Shown one piece after another: positions 25,071 through 33,704 of a stretch of 50,050 bases of DNA. This DNA is from Bacteroidota bacterium (GTDB taxonomy: Bacteria > Bacteroidota > Bacteroidia > Bacteroidales > F082): positions 1-50,050 of the forward strand of contig WOUZ01000018.1 in NCBI GenBank assembly GCA_009773165.1. Reading direction: 5' to 3'. The notes beneath the pieces were generated by a model, which worked only from the letters and a program-made list of their open reading frames with translations, did no database searches and had not been told where the DNA came from. The position numbers and the translations under genes were made by a program. Each line of letters begins with the position of its first letter. The stretch's first letter is position 1.

Positions 25071-25973
25071 ATGAAAAAGATTCAACTTGATACCAACTTC
25101 AGCCTCTCGCGTATTGTACATGGTCAGATGCGCATGCGCGAATGGAACATGAACCCGCGACAGCTGCTGGCTATGATGAACGAGCTCGTTGAGCTTGGAG
25201 TAACCACTTTTGATCATGCTGATATCTATGGAGGCTATTATTGCGAGTCGCTGCTGGGTGAGGTATTCAAGCTCGACAAGAGCCTGCGCGACAAGGTGGA
25301 AATCGTTACTAAATGCGGTATCAAAGTGATCTCCGACAGGTTTCCCGATCTGAAAGTAAAGCACTACGATTACAGCAGAGAGCATATCCTGAAATCGGCT
25401 GAGCTCTCACTTAAAGGTTTTGGCACCGACAGAATTGATCTGTTGCTTCTGCACCGTCCGGCACCCTATTTCGATCCCGCAGAGGTGGCAGAGGCTTTTA
25501 CACAGCTTAAACAACAAGGTAAAGTACTTCATTTTGGCGTATCGAACTTTACCCCCGGACAGTTTGAGATGTTGCAAGGTTTCCTTGATATGAATCTCGT
25601 TACCAACCAGATAGAGGTTTCCCCTTATTGCCTTGAGCATTTCGAAAACGGCAATATGGACTTTTTCCTTAAGACAGGTATTCATCCGATGGCCTGGTCG
25701 CCTGTGGCCGGAGGAAGGCTTATGAGTCCGTGGGATGGTAAAGGTCCGCGTATCATGCCTGTCATCAGGCAAGTGGCCGAAGAGCTGGGTACTGATGATG
25801 TGGAAAAAGTGATTTATGCCTGGCTGTTGAAACATCCCACTCAGATTCTTCCCGTTGTGGGTTCGGGTAAAATGCAGCGTATCAAGAGTGCAGTTGCTGG
25901 CCTTCAACTCGATATGAGCCTCGAACAATGGTATATGATTTATGTGGCTGCTCTTGGAAAAGAGTTGCCGTAG
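25071..25973 (+). CDS. Aldo/keto reductase (YdhF-like)
   Basis: The 300-residue protein is a TIM-barrel NAD(P)H-dependent carbonyl reductase. The catalytic tetrad is visible: D48 and Y53 in TTFDHADIYGGYYCE, K81 in IVTKCG, and H128 in LLLLHRPAP. Further family phrases are GKVLHFGVSNFTPGQFEML and the C-terminal cofactor region ILPVVGSGKMQRI. It most resembles the YdhF subgroup (HRPAPYFDP, NQIEVSPYCLEHF). The physiological substrate cannot be told from sequence. Confidence 0.95.
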   Translation: MKKIQLDTNFSLSRIVHGQMRMREWNMNPRQLLAMMNELVELGVTTFDHADIYGGYYCESLLGEVFKLDKSLRDKVEIVTKCGIKVISDRFPDLKVKHYDYSREHILKSAELSLKGFGTDRIDLLLLHRPAPYFDPAEVAEAFTQLKQQGKVLHFGVSNFTPGQFEMLQGFLDMNLVTNQIEVSPYCLEHFENGNMDFFLKTGIHPMAWSPVAGGRLMSPWDGKGPRIMPVIRQVAEELGTDDVEKVIYAWLLKHPTQILPVVGSGKMQRIKSAVAGLQLDMSLEQWYMIYVAALGKELP

Positions 25974-26067
25974 CAGCGTGTTTCATTCCTTTCTTGTTTG
26001 AATGATTGTGAATTTGCTTTTTTTTCCGCTTTGATGTATCATTGTAACACAAAAAACACCCACTCAT

Positions 26068-26892
26068 ATGAACATCCCTGCAAGGGCACGACAATTTGCC
26101 CAAAGTACGTATCAGGAATATCTTGATAACAACGGCGTTTCGTTTTCTGATTTGGAGGCATTCATCGCCCGACAAAACGAAATCAACGAAAACCGGCTTT
26201 CAGCTGAGCACAAACATGCCATCCTTACCGGCAATGCCAATCGTAAACTCACCGCTTTTATTCAGGTTACAGCAAGTAAACTGGGAATTGACAGCGGTCT
26301 CATCGACGGGTTCTGGGGACCACAGACCGATTACGCATTTAATGGTTTAATTCATCTACAGGAGCATGGCTATATGCCTCCACTTTGGCGCGATTTTGTT
26401 GCTCCTGCTGATAACCCAAACAACTGGCCGGATAGTGCTGAGAGTGAACTTATTGCTTTTTACGGTCAACCAGGTGATGAAAGTCAGCTTGCCTATGTGG
26501 ATCTTCCATATGAATTACGCCTGGCATGGGACACCTCCACACGTCTCGCCCGCCTGCGCTGTCACAATAAAGTTGCTAATTCGGTTTCACAGGTACTTAG
26601 CAGTGTTTTGGCATATTACGGACAGGCGGAGATTCGCCGGCTGCGTCTCGATCTTTTTGGCGGATGTTATAACTACCGCCGCATGCGGGGTGGTTCAGCA
26701 TGGTCGACACACGCCTGGGGCATCGCTCTCGACTTTGATCCCGACCGTAATCAACTGAGTTGGGGACGCGACAGAGCCTCCTTTGCAAACGCAGAATATG
26801 ATACATGGTGGCAGCTTTGGGAAAAAGAAGGCTGGATCAGCCTCGGCCGAATACGCAACTACGACTGGATGCATGTGCAGGCAACAAGGTGA
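26068..26892 (+). CDS. M15-type peptidoglycan peptidase (endolysin-like)
   Basis: The 274-residue protein has an N-terminal half with a peptidoglycan-binding-like phrase (GIDSGLIDGFWGPQTDYAF) and a C-terminal M15/VanY-like catalytic domain. Zinc ligands are H215 and D222 in STHAWGIALDFDP and H269 in DWMHVQ, with D266 as candidate catalytic acid. No signal peptide is visible. Such enzymes cut peptide cross-links in peptidoglycan; this layout is common in phage endolysins, so a prophage origin is possible, but no other phage gene is nearby. It follows the aldo/keto reductase gene by 94 bp. Confidence 0.85.
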   Translation: MNIPARARQFAQSTYQEYLDNNGVSFSDLEAFIARQNEINENRLSAEHKHAILTGNANRKLTAFIQVTASKLGIDSGLIDGFWGPQTDYAFNGLIHLQEHGYMPPLWRDFVAPADNPNNWPDSAESELIAFYGQPGDESQLAYVDLPYELRLAWDTSTRLARLRCHNKVANSVSQVLSSVLAYYGQAEIRRLRLDLFGGCYNYRRMRGGSAWSTHAWGIALDFDPDRNQLSWGRDRASFANAEYDTWWQLWEKEGWISLGRIRNYDWMHVQATR

Positions 26893-26936
26893 TTCTTTGC
26901 TCCTTTATTATATTTTACGAGCTGGAATGATGTCAT

Positions 26937-26963
26937 AAAAATGTCAACGCATTGACACTTTTT
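26937..26963. terminator. Possible terminator between convergent genes
   Basis: The hairpin TGTCAA-cgca-TTGACA (26942-26957) is flanked by As on the left and CTTTTT on the right. It sits 45 bp after the M15 peptidase stop and about 100 bp beyond the DUF4256 stop. The stem is short and AT-rich, so activity is uncertain. It could equally be an operator. Confidence 0.4.
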
Positions 26964-27059
26964 GTTGATAATGTATCATTTGATTGACACTTTTCATGAT
27001 TATAATTTGCGATTTCAAATGAAAACAAAAAGTGAAAGCGGATGGCACATTCAACACCA

Positions 27060-27629
27060 TCAAACTCTTAACGAAGCACGAAAGGCTCTTACTGCATAGT
27101 ATGAAGCTGCACCGTTATGGTACACAAAAACGGTCCCATATCGGAAATCACCAAACAGAGCCCCTCCCAGTATTCGTACCTCCACCGGCGTCTTCAGCCA
27201 GCTCGATGTTTTTGTATCGAAGTTTCCAAGCTGCTGCAATTCACGATATTGCAACTCTGTAAGTAGTTCAACACCCATTGAGGCTGCCATTTCCATCGCG
27301 CTGCTTACAGGTTTATTCTCCTTCCGTGAATCAAGAGCCTCGCGGTCGTAACACAAACTTCTGCGACCAGACGGAGTCTCAACTGAACAATCATAAAAAA
27401 TAAATTCTCCGGAAATCTGATCATATCCAACTACATCGGGCTCACCGCCAGTATGTTCCATTTCATTGAGCGACCACAGTTTGTCTACATGAGCCTTTAG
27501 CTTCGCATCAACATTATCCCAGTCAAGACCATGATGCCGTTTCATGTTTTTCTTAAACCGTAATTTCAATGTTTTGATGAGTTGCTCACCTTGTTCCGGC
27601 GAAATCGCCTTTTTAGATTTATAATTCAT
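27060..27629 (-). CDS. DUF4256 family protein
   Basis: From the ATG at 27629 this is 189 residues; an ATG at 27668 would add 13. Family phrases are LKLRFKKNMKRHHGLDW, MEHTGGEPDVVGYD and FIFYDCSVETPSGRRSLCYDREAL, then a tail with GALFGDFRYGTVFVYHNGA. The family is a soluble domain of unknown function, found scattered in Bacteroidetes and Firmicutes. No neighbour explains its role. It is convergent with the M15 peptidase gene. Confidence 0.85.
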   Translation of the reverse strand: MNYKSKKAISPEQGEQLIKTLKLRFKKNMKRHHGLDWDNVDAKLKAHVDKLWSLNEMEHTGGEPDVVGYDQISGEFIFYDCSVETPSGRRSLCYDREALDSRKENKPVSSAMEMAASMGVELLTELQYRELQQLGNFDTKTSSWLKTPVEVRILGGALFGDFRYGTVFVYHNGAASYYAVRAFRASLRV

Positions 27630-28476
27630 AATGCGCTCATTTGAAGTAACTTTTTTCGATTCTTGCAATTGTTCAGAAACACAAAAGTCGGTTTATTTGA
27701 ATCAAAGATATACAACCAACACGAACGCAGGCATAAAAAAGATTTTGGTTGATGGTCGTTTAGCTAATGATAGCTTAATTTACGACAATAAGAAGTTTCA
27801 ATTAATCACAAGTTTGTCAATTCAAAACTTTGAAACTGGAAGTCAACCCATGTAGCTGGATTGTTTTTGTCCAAAATGGACAGGGTTGATAAAGCCGGTT
27901 TAACCTTTAAGTAAGTCCATTCAATGAAATCTGTCGGCAATCCATCTTCACATCATAACTTACTATTATTGAATTATTTACTTATTTTTCAATTGAATTT
28001 AGATTCCTTAGAAAATAGCTGATAAAGACACCCAAGGTGTAATCTTGGGAGTTTTTCTACACCGGAAGTTGATCCTTTTGAAAACAGCATCTGACTGAAC
28101 ATTGGCTGCGATAATCATAATTATCTCCTTTTAAAAGAGCATTAAGTCAATTTATAACATTCATATTGATAAATAGTGCTTGGCTTTAAAGTCCGATGGC
28201 TTCGTTATGTATGTCATTCATGCCTCGCCCTCAAACTTTAAAGCTCAAGCACCAGACATTATGGACAGACACTAAATAGTTATTTATCATTTTTACTATT
28301 TCATTCAAACTCAAAACCCCTGGTTTGATTTCTAACAACTTAATATCCTATTCAATATCAATTAATTGAACTCGTGATTTATGTTTAAAATTGGATTTTA
28401 GAATAAAAAAGGCGAAATTTGCAGCCTTAATCCTGACGATTAGAAACAGAGAATTAATGATCTAAAATTCCAGAAA
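27630..28476. other. Long intergenic region with an inverted repeat
   Basis: The 847 bp shows no convincing gene on either strand. It contains the inverted-repeat element at 28176-28252. Before the 28477 gene is a promoter-like pair on the plus strand: TTG at 28391-28393 and GAAATTTG at 28414-28421, one mismatch from the Bacteroidetes -7 element TAnnTTTG at its first base. Confidence 0.5.
28176..28252. repeat. Imperfect inverted repeat element
   Basis: The left arm GTGCTTGGCTTTAAAG (28176-28191) and right arm CTTTAAAGCTCAAGCAC (28236-28252) are complementary apart from one extra base, with 44 nt between them. Outer AT arms GATAAATA (28168-28175) and TATTTATC (28281-28288) are also complementary, and TAAATAGT occurs directly repeated at 28170 and 28273. 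No gene is inside. Confidence 0.6.
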
Positions 28477-29943
28477 ATGCATTATAAGCGTATTTTTCTT
28501 TTAGTTATTTTGTTTGTGAGCAATCATTTTCTTCATGCCCAGACATGGGAAAGTTTGAACAGCGGTACCGATTATATCCTTTTTGATCTTAGTTTTCCCC
28601 CGGGACAAAACACTGTTGGCTATGCTGCCGGGATGCAATATACCTGGGATGCTGAGGGTATCGTGATTAAGACTGTTGATGGAGGCGACACATGGACAAC
28701 CGTGTTGAACAGCATAAATCAAGATGGGATTGAAGCCATTTGTTTTACTTCGCCTGACACAGGTTTTATTGCCGGTTGGAATGACTATTTTGCCCGTACT
28801 ACTGACGGTGGACAAATCTGGAACGATATGGTTGTTGGTAATGACAACTGGTTTTTTCTGGATCTGGAATTTTATGATTCACTTCATGGTGTTGCGCTGG
28901 CAACCCTAAATAGCGGTGGCGCAGTTTTTTACATTACAAACGACGGAGGCAACAGTTGGTCGGCTTCATCCACTATTGATCAAATGCTATTTGATGTTTG
29001 CTATGCTAACAGCACAACTTTATACGCCGTAGGTTCAAACGAAAAAGTCATGCGATCGGTTGATGGAGGTTATAACTGGAATGATGTTTATAGCGGAAGT
29101 CAGGGTGGCTTCTTACTTGGTATCGACTTCAAGGGAGATTTTGGCGTGGCCGGAGGTGAAGATGGCAAAATATTATTCACCACAGATGGAGCAAACAACT
29201 GGAGCAGCTATACTACCGGATACCATTATTTTGAAGGTGTTCATGTTTTCAACAGTGATAGTGCTTATATTGGTGGTACCGATGAAGATGTTTACAAAAC
29301 TGTAAACGGTGGCGATTCATGGGTTGTTGAAGATAATGGCGCAGGCGATTCACATATCTATAAGGTCAAATTCACTGATAACAACACGGGCTTTCTCTGT
29401 GGTAGTCAGGGCATGCTCAAACGAAAAGCCGGCTCAGCTACGCTCATTGCCGACTTCATAGCCGACCAAACAACAGTCTGTACAACGCAGCCGGTTCAGT
29501 TCAGTAATTTATCAACAGGTCAGGTAGATAGCTACGAATGGCATTTTGAAGGTGGCGACCCTGAGTTTTCAACTGAGGCAAACCCTCTCATTTACTTTCA
29601 CAACCAAGGCGTTTATGATGTATCTCTGACAATTCATTCAGATCAGCAGCAAAACTCGCTGGTAAAAGAAAACTACATTGAATCGTTGTTATGTGAAGGC
29701 ATTGAAGAAAATAACGGAAAGTATTTTTTGGTTTATCCCAATCCCGCTAGCAAAAACATAACCATTCAAGGTTTACAGGAAGAGATTGCACATGTTAAAA
29801 TACTCGACCCTCTGGGCAACTTGAAACTTGAAAACAACTTTACCGGCAACATCCTCAATGTTTCTCAATTAAAGAAAGGTATTTATTTCATTAGCATCAG
29901 CTCAAAGGACAAAGAACAAACACAAAAATTAGTGATTGAATAA
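28477..29943 (+). CDS. YCF48/BNR-repeat T9SS-secreted protein with PKD domain
   Basis: The 488-residue protein begins with a signal peptide (LLVILFVSNHFLHA). It has a seven-bladed-like repeat region (about 22-325) marked by recurring DGG..W phrases: VDGGDTWTTVL, TDGGQIWNDM, NDGGNSWSAS, VDGGYNWNDV and NGGDSWVVE. A PKD domain follows (VQFSNLSTGQVDSYEWHFEG), and the protein ends in a T9SS sorting domain (YFLVYPNPASKNITIQ). It is thus a surface or secreted beta-propeller protein, probably binding rather than catalytic. It is transcribed alone. Confidence 0.9.
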   Translation: MHYKRIFLLVILFVSNHFLHAQTWESLNSGTDYILFDLSFPPGQNTVGYAAGMQYTWDAEGIVIKTVDGGDTWTTVLNSINQDGIEAICFTSPDTGFIAGWNDYFARTTDGGQIWNDMVVGNDNWFFLDLEFYDSLHGVALATLNSGGAVFYITNDGGNSWSASSTIDQMLFDVCYANSTTLYAVGSNEKVMRSVDGGYNWNDVYSGSQGGFLLGIDFKGDFGVAGGEDGKILFTTDGANNWSSYTTGYHYFEGVHVFNSDSAYIGGTDEDVYKTVNGGDSWVVEDNGAGDSHIYKVKFTDNNTGFLCGSQGMLKRKAGSATLIADFIADQTTVCTTQPVQFSNLSTGQVDSYEWHFEGGDPEFSTEANPLIYFHNQGVYDVSLTIHSDQQQNSLVKENYIESLLCEGIEENNGKYFLVYPNPASKNITIQGLQEEIAHVKILDPLGNLKLENNFTGNILNVSQLKKGIYFISISSKDKEQTQKLVIE

Positions 29944-30262
29944 GCCTTAGTTAGAATATCTAACACTATCTTTATCAGTAATTTATATAAACTCTTGAGG
30001 TCTCTCCACCGGGTTTCAGATGTCATAAAACAGCTTCAGGTGAGAGTTTAGAGTCAATTATACTATCGAAATTGATGGGCTGATTAACAAATACCAGGAC
30101 AGCTCTCATGCAATTGTTTCGTTGAGTGAAATAGTTCCGAAGAGTTGGCGAGTAGTTTCTTCGTTTCGAAATAGGTACTAGAGGAAACAATATTTCAGTT
30201 AATTTTGGCTTTAACAAGCTACTAAATCAGTTTTCTTAATGCTAAAAATCCTATTTTCTCTC

Positions 30263-30293
30263 TTGACAAAGCCTCGCAAAATGCTTATATTTG
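30263..30293 (+). promoter_or_regulatory. Bacteroidetes-type promoter (-33/-7)
   Basis: TTGAC at 30263-30267 is followed after 18 bp by TATATTTG at 30286-30293, an exact match to the TAnnTTTG -7 consensus of Bacteroidetes. No ORF starts within the next 300 bp on this strand, so it probably drives a non-coding transcript. Confidence 0.6.
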
Positions 30294-30299
30294 TAGTTC

Positions 30300-30388
30300 C
30301 TTTCTAAAAAATATTACCCCTAACCCTTGGGGTTTTAATTGGTTGGTTGTTTTAAGGCGCTCTTGGTCGGGCGCCTTTATCTTTTTGC
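30300..30388 (+). ncRNA. Candidate small RNA
   Basis: A transcript starting a few bases after the consensus promoter would run about 85-90 nt to the terminator hairpin. It would contain a short stem ACCCC/GGGGT (30316-30320 with 30329-30333), a single-stranded GGTTGGTTG segment and the terminator. It has no plausible start codon and reading frame. I do not recognise an Rfam family with certainty. Confidence 0.5.
30354..30388 (+). terminator. Rho-independent terminator of the candidate small RNA
   Basis: The stem AAGGCGC (30354-30360) with GCGCCTT (30371-30377), a 10-nt loop, is followed by TTATCTTTTT. Confidence 0.7.
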
Positions 30389-30655
30389 CGAACAACTTCA
30401 ATCTGTTCACTTCTGGAATTAATATTAAAATCTCTCATAAAATTTCTTACGAATTTCACCGAGCTGCTTGACACATTCATGTTGAAAAAGTCTGTCATGT
30501 TGCACTTTGAAACCTGAAAAGACAGCTACTCTTGTGTGAAAATTTCGACTTATAACGAAAACATCCGAAAACTGACCGAAAATTACGTTAAACACCGTAG
30601 AAATTACCCTTACTGAATCCGGTAATTTTGCAGTCAATAAACACTGTTCTGATAA

Positions 30656-31213
30656 ATGAAAACAATTTTTACCTGTCTCAAATTTCTTATTCCTGTAACT
30701 GCAATCCTTTTATTCGCCAGCTCATGTGAGGTTGTGGATGACATTCTGCCAAAATCAGAAACAGAAAAGCGTATCGAAATTTTTACCCAGGGCGGCGAGT
30801 GGCGCGTGGATTCGCTTATTGGTAAAACTGACGTCCTCAGCGGAGGTATAAGCACCATAACCAGCGATAGTTTATGGTTGAATCATGGCACTATTACGTT
30901 TCAGGAACCCAATCAAACAGTTCCGGGTTACGGATCAGGTTTTATGATTCATCGCTATGAAAAAAACAATCAAAATCGTACTGACACAGCAGCATGGGTG
31001 CCCTATAACTTTGACTCGGGGAACGAAAATTATATCACTTTGTTTTTTGCACTTCCCGGCGACGACCTGATATTGGATGGATACAAAATGATTCTTGATC
31101 CTGAAGTGATTGAAGATGGTAAAATAGTTATCTCAGGATGGAGGCGTGAGACCATTCCCAATGGTTCGGGAGGAAGTTATGGATCATACCGAAAGTATTA
31201 CCTTACGCGTTAA
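30656..31213 (+). CDS. Hypothetical lipoprotein
   Basis: The 185-residue protein has a lipoprotein signal (LLFASSC, Cys near residue 24) and a beta-rich mature part: GGEWRVDSLIGKTDVLSGG, ITFQEPNQTVPGYGSGF, then a C-terminal ISGWRRETIPNGSGGSYGSY. The pattern 'EWRVDSL ... LNHGTITF' resembles lipocalin-like small lipoproteins of Bacteroidetes, but I cannot assign a function. Its stop is 3 bp from the stop of the convergent Cache lipoprotein gene, with no terminator hairpin between them. Confidence 0.75.
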   Translation: MKTIFTCLKFLIPVTAILLFASSCEVVDDILPKSETEKRIEIFTQGGEWRVDSLIGKTDVLSGGISTITSDSLWLNHGTITFQEPNQTVPGYGSGFMIHRYEKNNQNRTDTAAWVPYNFDSGNENYITLFFALPGDDLILDGYKMILDPEVIEDGKIVISGWRRETIPNGSGGSYGSYRKYYLTR

Positions 31214-31216
31214 GAC

Positions 31217-32233
31217 CTAATCAATATAAATTCCACTTCCAATAAAGTAATCAATACCAGGGACTTTGATAACATAGGCAAGTTTAGGTTCTTCATTGCC
31301 GCTGACGGGATTGTTCCAGTAATATTCCAGATACCCTCCCTGCCCATTTCCGTTAGCAAGTGCCAATAGCTCGCGGATCACAAATGTTCCGCGTGAATCC
31401 TGGTAATCGTACAGGTTTTGTCCCTGAAGGTTTTTCTGGATTCCATGCGCTACGTTATGGCAACGAAAGTCATACATAAAAAAGTAGCCCGACTGATCAT
31501 CGAAAAAACGCACATGATCAATCAGTTTCCTGCAAAGCTCAACACCCGAAAGACTGTCGCCAACCTGAGACGCGAGTACCCCACCTATTCCTGCAGCCAT
31601 GCACTTTGTGGCCGATTCAGCTACTTTAATTCTGGCAGCCTCGTTTGTATAATACAACTTTGCAGGATCGCCATAAAACCCCGATCCAACAAACATCTCA
31701 GCCGACGGGATGTTTTTTACAAAGCCAAGTTTTCGTTCGACCACAGATGAAACAGGGTTGTTGAAATAGTATTCAACGAAGCCATAACCATTGAAAATGG
31801 CTGTATTCACCATGTCTTTAACATAAAATTTTCCGTTCATATCCTGCATTTCCATCAGGTTTGTACCAACCAGATTCTGTTGATTGGCATGAGCCACCAT
31901 CCATGCTCGGTAGGTTAATACGAATAAATAGCCGGATGAATCATCGAGAAAACGCACAGGGGCGATAAAACTACGGCAGAAGTTGCTTTGCGATGCGCTG
32001 TCGGTAATCATCTCCTGAAATACCGTCTCAAAAGCTGTAGCTGCATTGGAAGTATTGACCTCTACAATTGATTTGTCGAGCGTGTACTGCGAAACCCAAT
32101 CATAATTAGGAAACTCTTCATCATTATCCAGTTTACAGGAAGCTAAAAAAAGCAATGAAACATAAGCTGCAACAACAAACACAGATCGCAATAAACGGAG
32201 AACAGCTGAGCTATTAAAATTCATAATTATCAT
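31217..32233 (-). CDS. Lipoprotein with two tandem Cache sensor domains
   Basis: The 338-residue protein has a lipoprotein signal (SLLFLASC, Cys about residue 33) and two homologous modules. Both share FDDxSGY, an H..N.VGTN / H.IQKNLQGQN-like phrase, YYFNNPVSS / YYWNNPVSG, and GSGFYGD / GSGIYID. These are Cache-type ligand-binding folds, usually the outer part of chemoreceptors or kinases. Here no transmembrane signalling output is attached, so the protein may be a periplasmic binding protein. It lies 19 bp after the ATPase-GNAT fusion gene, in one operon. An ATG at 32224 is an alternative start. Confidence 0.85.
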   Translation of the reverse strand: MIIMNFNSSAVLRLLRSVFVVAAYVSLLFLASCKLDNDEEFPNYDWVSQYTLDKSIVEVNTSNAATAFETVFQEMITDSASQSNFCRSFIAPVRFLDDSSGYLFVLTYRAWMVAHANQQNLVGTNLMEMQDMNGKFYVKDMVNTAIFNGYGFVEYYFNNPVSSVVERKLGFVKNIPSAEMFVGSGFYGDPAKLYYTNEAARIKVAESATKCMAAGIGGVLASQVGDSLSGVELCRKLIDHVRFFDDQSGYFFMYDFRCHNVAHGIQKNLQGQNLYDYQDSRGTFVIRELLALANGNGQGGYLEYYWNNPVSGNEEPKLAYVIKVPGIDYFIGSGIYID

Positions 32234-32252
32234 TCAATTAATAGTTTATCAA

Positions 32253-33704
32253 TTAATTTACAATTTCGAGATAAAGTTTTTTTATGTAATCGCGCAGCTC
32301 AGCCACCTCCGGACTGAATAGCTGCAGGTTATCAAAATTGAATTTCTGATGCGTCAGGTTGGTATAAATCAGTTTCCAACTGCCATCCGTCTCTGGTTTC
32401 AAACCGCTGAAGAAATAGCTGTTTTTCATCAATAATGCATTTGTTTCGGCCGGTTGGTTGAAGGTTGCAGCAATACTCACATCGATTGTAAGCACCCCTT
32501 CCTGCTGAAGCATCATTGTTTCATGACGCAGGAAACGGTCAAAGTCGCGGCCGGGCTGCCTGACACTGATACTTCCGTGCTGTTTTTCCAACGACCATTC
32601 GGTAATGGCATCGGTATTCTCCAGCATCAAAGTACCGGTATGCGCTTCTATCTCAGCTTGAATGATACCACCTGAAAATAGCTGCCTGACCATTGAACAA
32701 TGAACAGCCGGCACGAAGAATCGTTGTTTTTGCAATTCACCTTCAACAGGAATCACTCCAAAAACAAGGCTTTCACGTTCATTTTGATCGCCTTTCATCC
32801 CAACAAAAGAAGCATGTGGATGCACAGATAGCTGAAGTAAACAGCATACAAATCCTGAGAGGAAGGCCTGACTGTGCTTATGAGAAGTAACAGCCCTGGC
32901 ATACAAAAGCAACTTTGGATGATTTTGAAGCAAGGCCTCCATTGTAGCTGAAAGCAAGGAAACAAAAATGCCAGTTTTACGATATTCTGGATCCACCATC
33001 GACATTCCAACTTCACCAAGCAACTGGCTTTCAACAAGAACTGCATTGTGCCCGATAACTGTACCATTTCCGGTCAGAGCAATCAGCGAAAGTACTTTTC
33101 CTGAGCTGATAGCCTCCGCCAATTCTTCGGTATCATAAAACAGTGTTTTCACATACGAGTAGCGGTAGGTGTTGTAAACAAGATTGATGATTCCGGGCAC
33201 ATCGGCTGCTGTAGCTTTTCTCACACTGAGTTCCGCGTTGCTGGCAGTAAGTGTTTGCTTTGAAAATCCAGCAACAGAAAGACCAGATAAAGGACGAAAA
33301 CTGTGGAAACGCATGAGCAACACAAGTTCCCATCCATTTTGACCGAGATTACGAAAAAGAAGTTTTTCGCTCAAGCGTTTAAGCAGATGGAGTGACAGTC
33401 CGTCGGCAGTATTATCGGGGTCATCGATACTGAAATCGGGGATATGGCGAACGTTTAAAGGCCTTCCGTGATTGGAAAACTGAAATAATAAACCATCCGG
33501 ATCATCCTGACAACGAAGCTTAAACTGATCTTTAAGTCCGGAAGCCGGGATGCCCGCCATAATAAAAGCGAACGCTTCTTCGCCTGCAAGACGTAAGTGG
33601 TTTTTTTCGCGCTCGTCAGCACCATAACAGGCGCCTGCCTCTTCCATAAAAGATGCTACTAGTTGAGCAAAAGCCAGGTTGTAAGGAACAGAAATTTCAA
33701 GCAT
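32253..33704 (-). CDS. HATPase (anti-sigma-like) fused to GNAT acetyltransferase
   Basis: Residues 1-135 resemble the anti-sigma-factor kinase ATPase fold: LRLAGEEAFAFIM in the N-box position and DGLSLHLLKRLSEKLLFRNL plus NGWELVLLMRF as the late glycine and strand elements. The usual N-box asparagine is not visible. Residues about 160-310 form a GNAT domain (VRKATAADVPGIINLVYNTY, then EVGMSMVDPEYRKTGIFVSL as the acetyl-CoA-binding region). A further 170 residues are unassigned. It may be a cytoplasmic switch protein controlled by the co-transcribed Cache lipoprotein, but partner and acceptor substrate are unknown. Confidence 0.75.
   Translation of the reverse strand: MLEISVPYNLAFAQLVASFMEEAGACYGADEREKNHLRLAGEEAFAFIMAGIPASGLKDQFKLRCQDDPDGLLFQFSNHGRPLNVRHIPDFSIDDPDNTADGLSLHLLKRLSEKLLFRNLGQNGWELVLLMRFHSFRPLSGLSVAGFSKQTLTASNAELSVRKATAADVPGIINLVYNTYRYSYVKTLFYDTEELAEAISSGKVLSLIALTGNGTVIGHNAVLVESQLLGEVGMSMVDPEYRKTGIFVSLLSATMEALLQNHPKLLLYARAVTSHKHSQAFLSGFVCCLLQLSVHPHASFVGMKGDQNERESLVFGVIPVEGELQKQRFFVPAVHCSMVRQLFSGGIIQAEIEAHTGTLMLENTDAITEWSLEKQHGSISVRQPGRDFDRFLRHETMMLQQEGVLTIDVSIAATFNQPAETNALLMKNSYFFSGLKPETDGSWKLIYTNLTHQKFNFDNLQLFSPEVAELRDYIKKLYLEIVN

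Larger units (their letters stand above)
29944..30655. other. Intergenic region with a candidate small-RNA unit
   Basis: The 712 bp has no supported protein gene. Its middle (30263-30390) reads as promoter, short transcript and terminator. The left part (29944-30260) and right part (30391-30655) show nothing I recognise beyond the promoter space for the lipoprotein at 30656. Confidence 0.5.

Noticed and set aside
26068-26892. Prophage remnant around the M15-type peptidase
   Set aside because: Only this one endolysin-like gene is present; no holin, portal, integrase or other phage gene is nearby.
27018-27098. A 26-codon plus-strand frame starting MKTKSESGWHIQ after promoter-like sequence
   Set aside because: It is very short, overlaps the end of the DUF4256 gene and shows no family signature; at most the stump of a lost gene.
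28168-28288. Possible integron attC site
   Set aside because: The arms do not contain the GTTRRRY and RYYYAAC core sites in the needed positions, and no integrase or cassette array is near.
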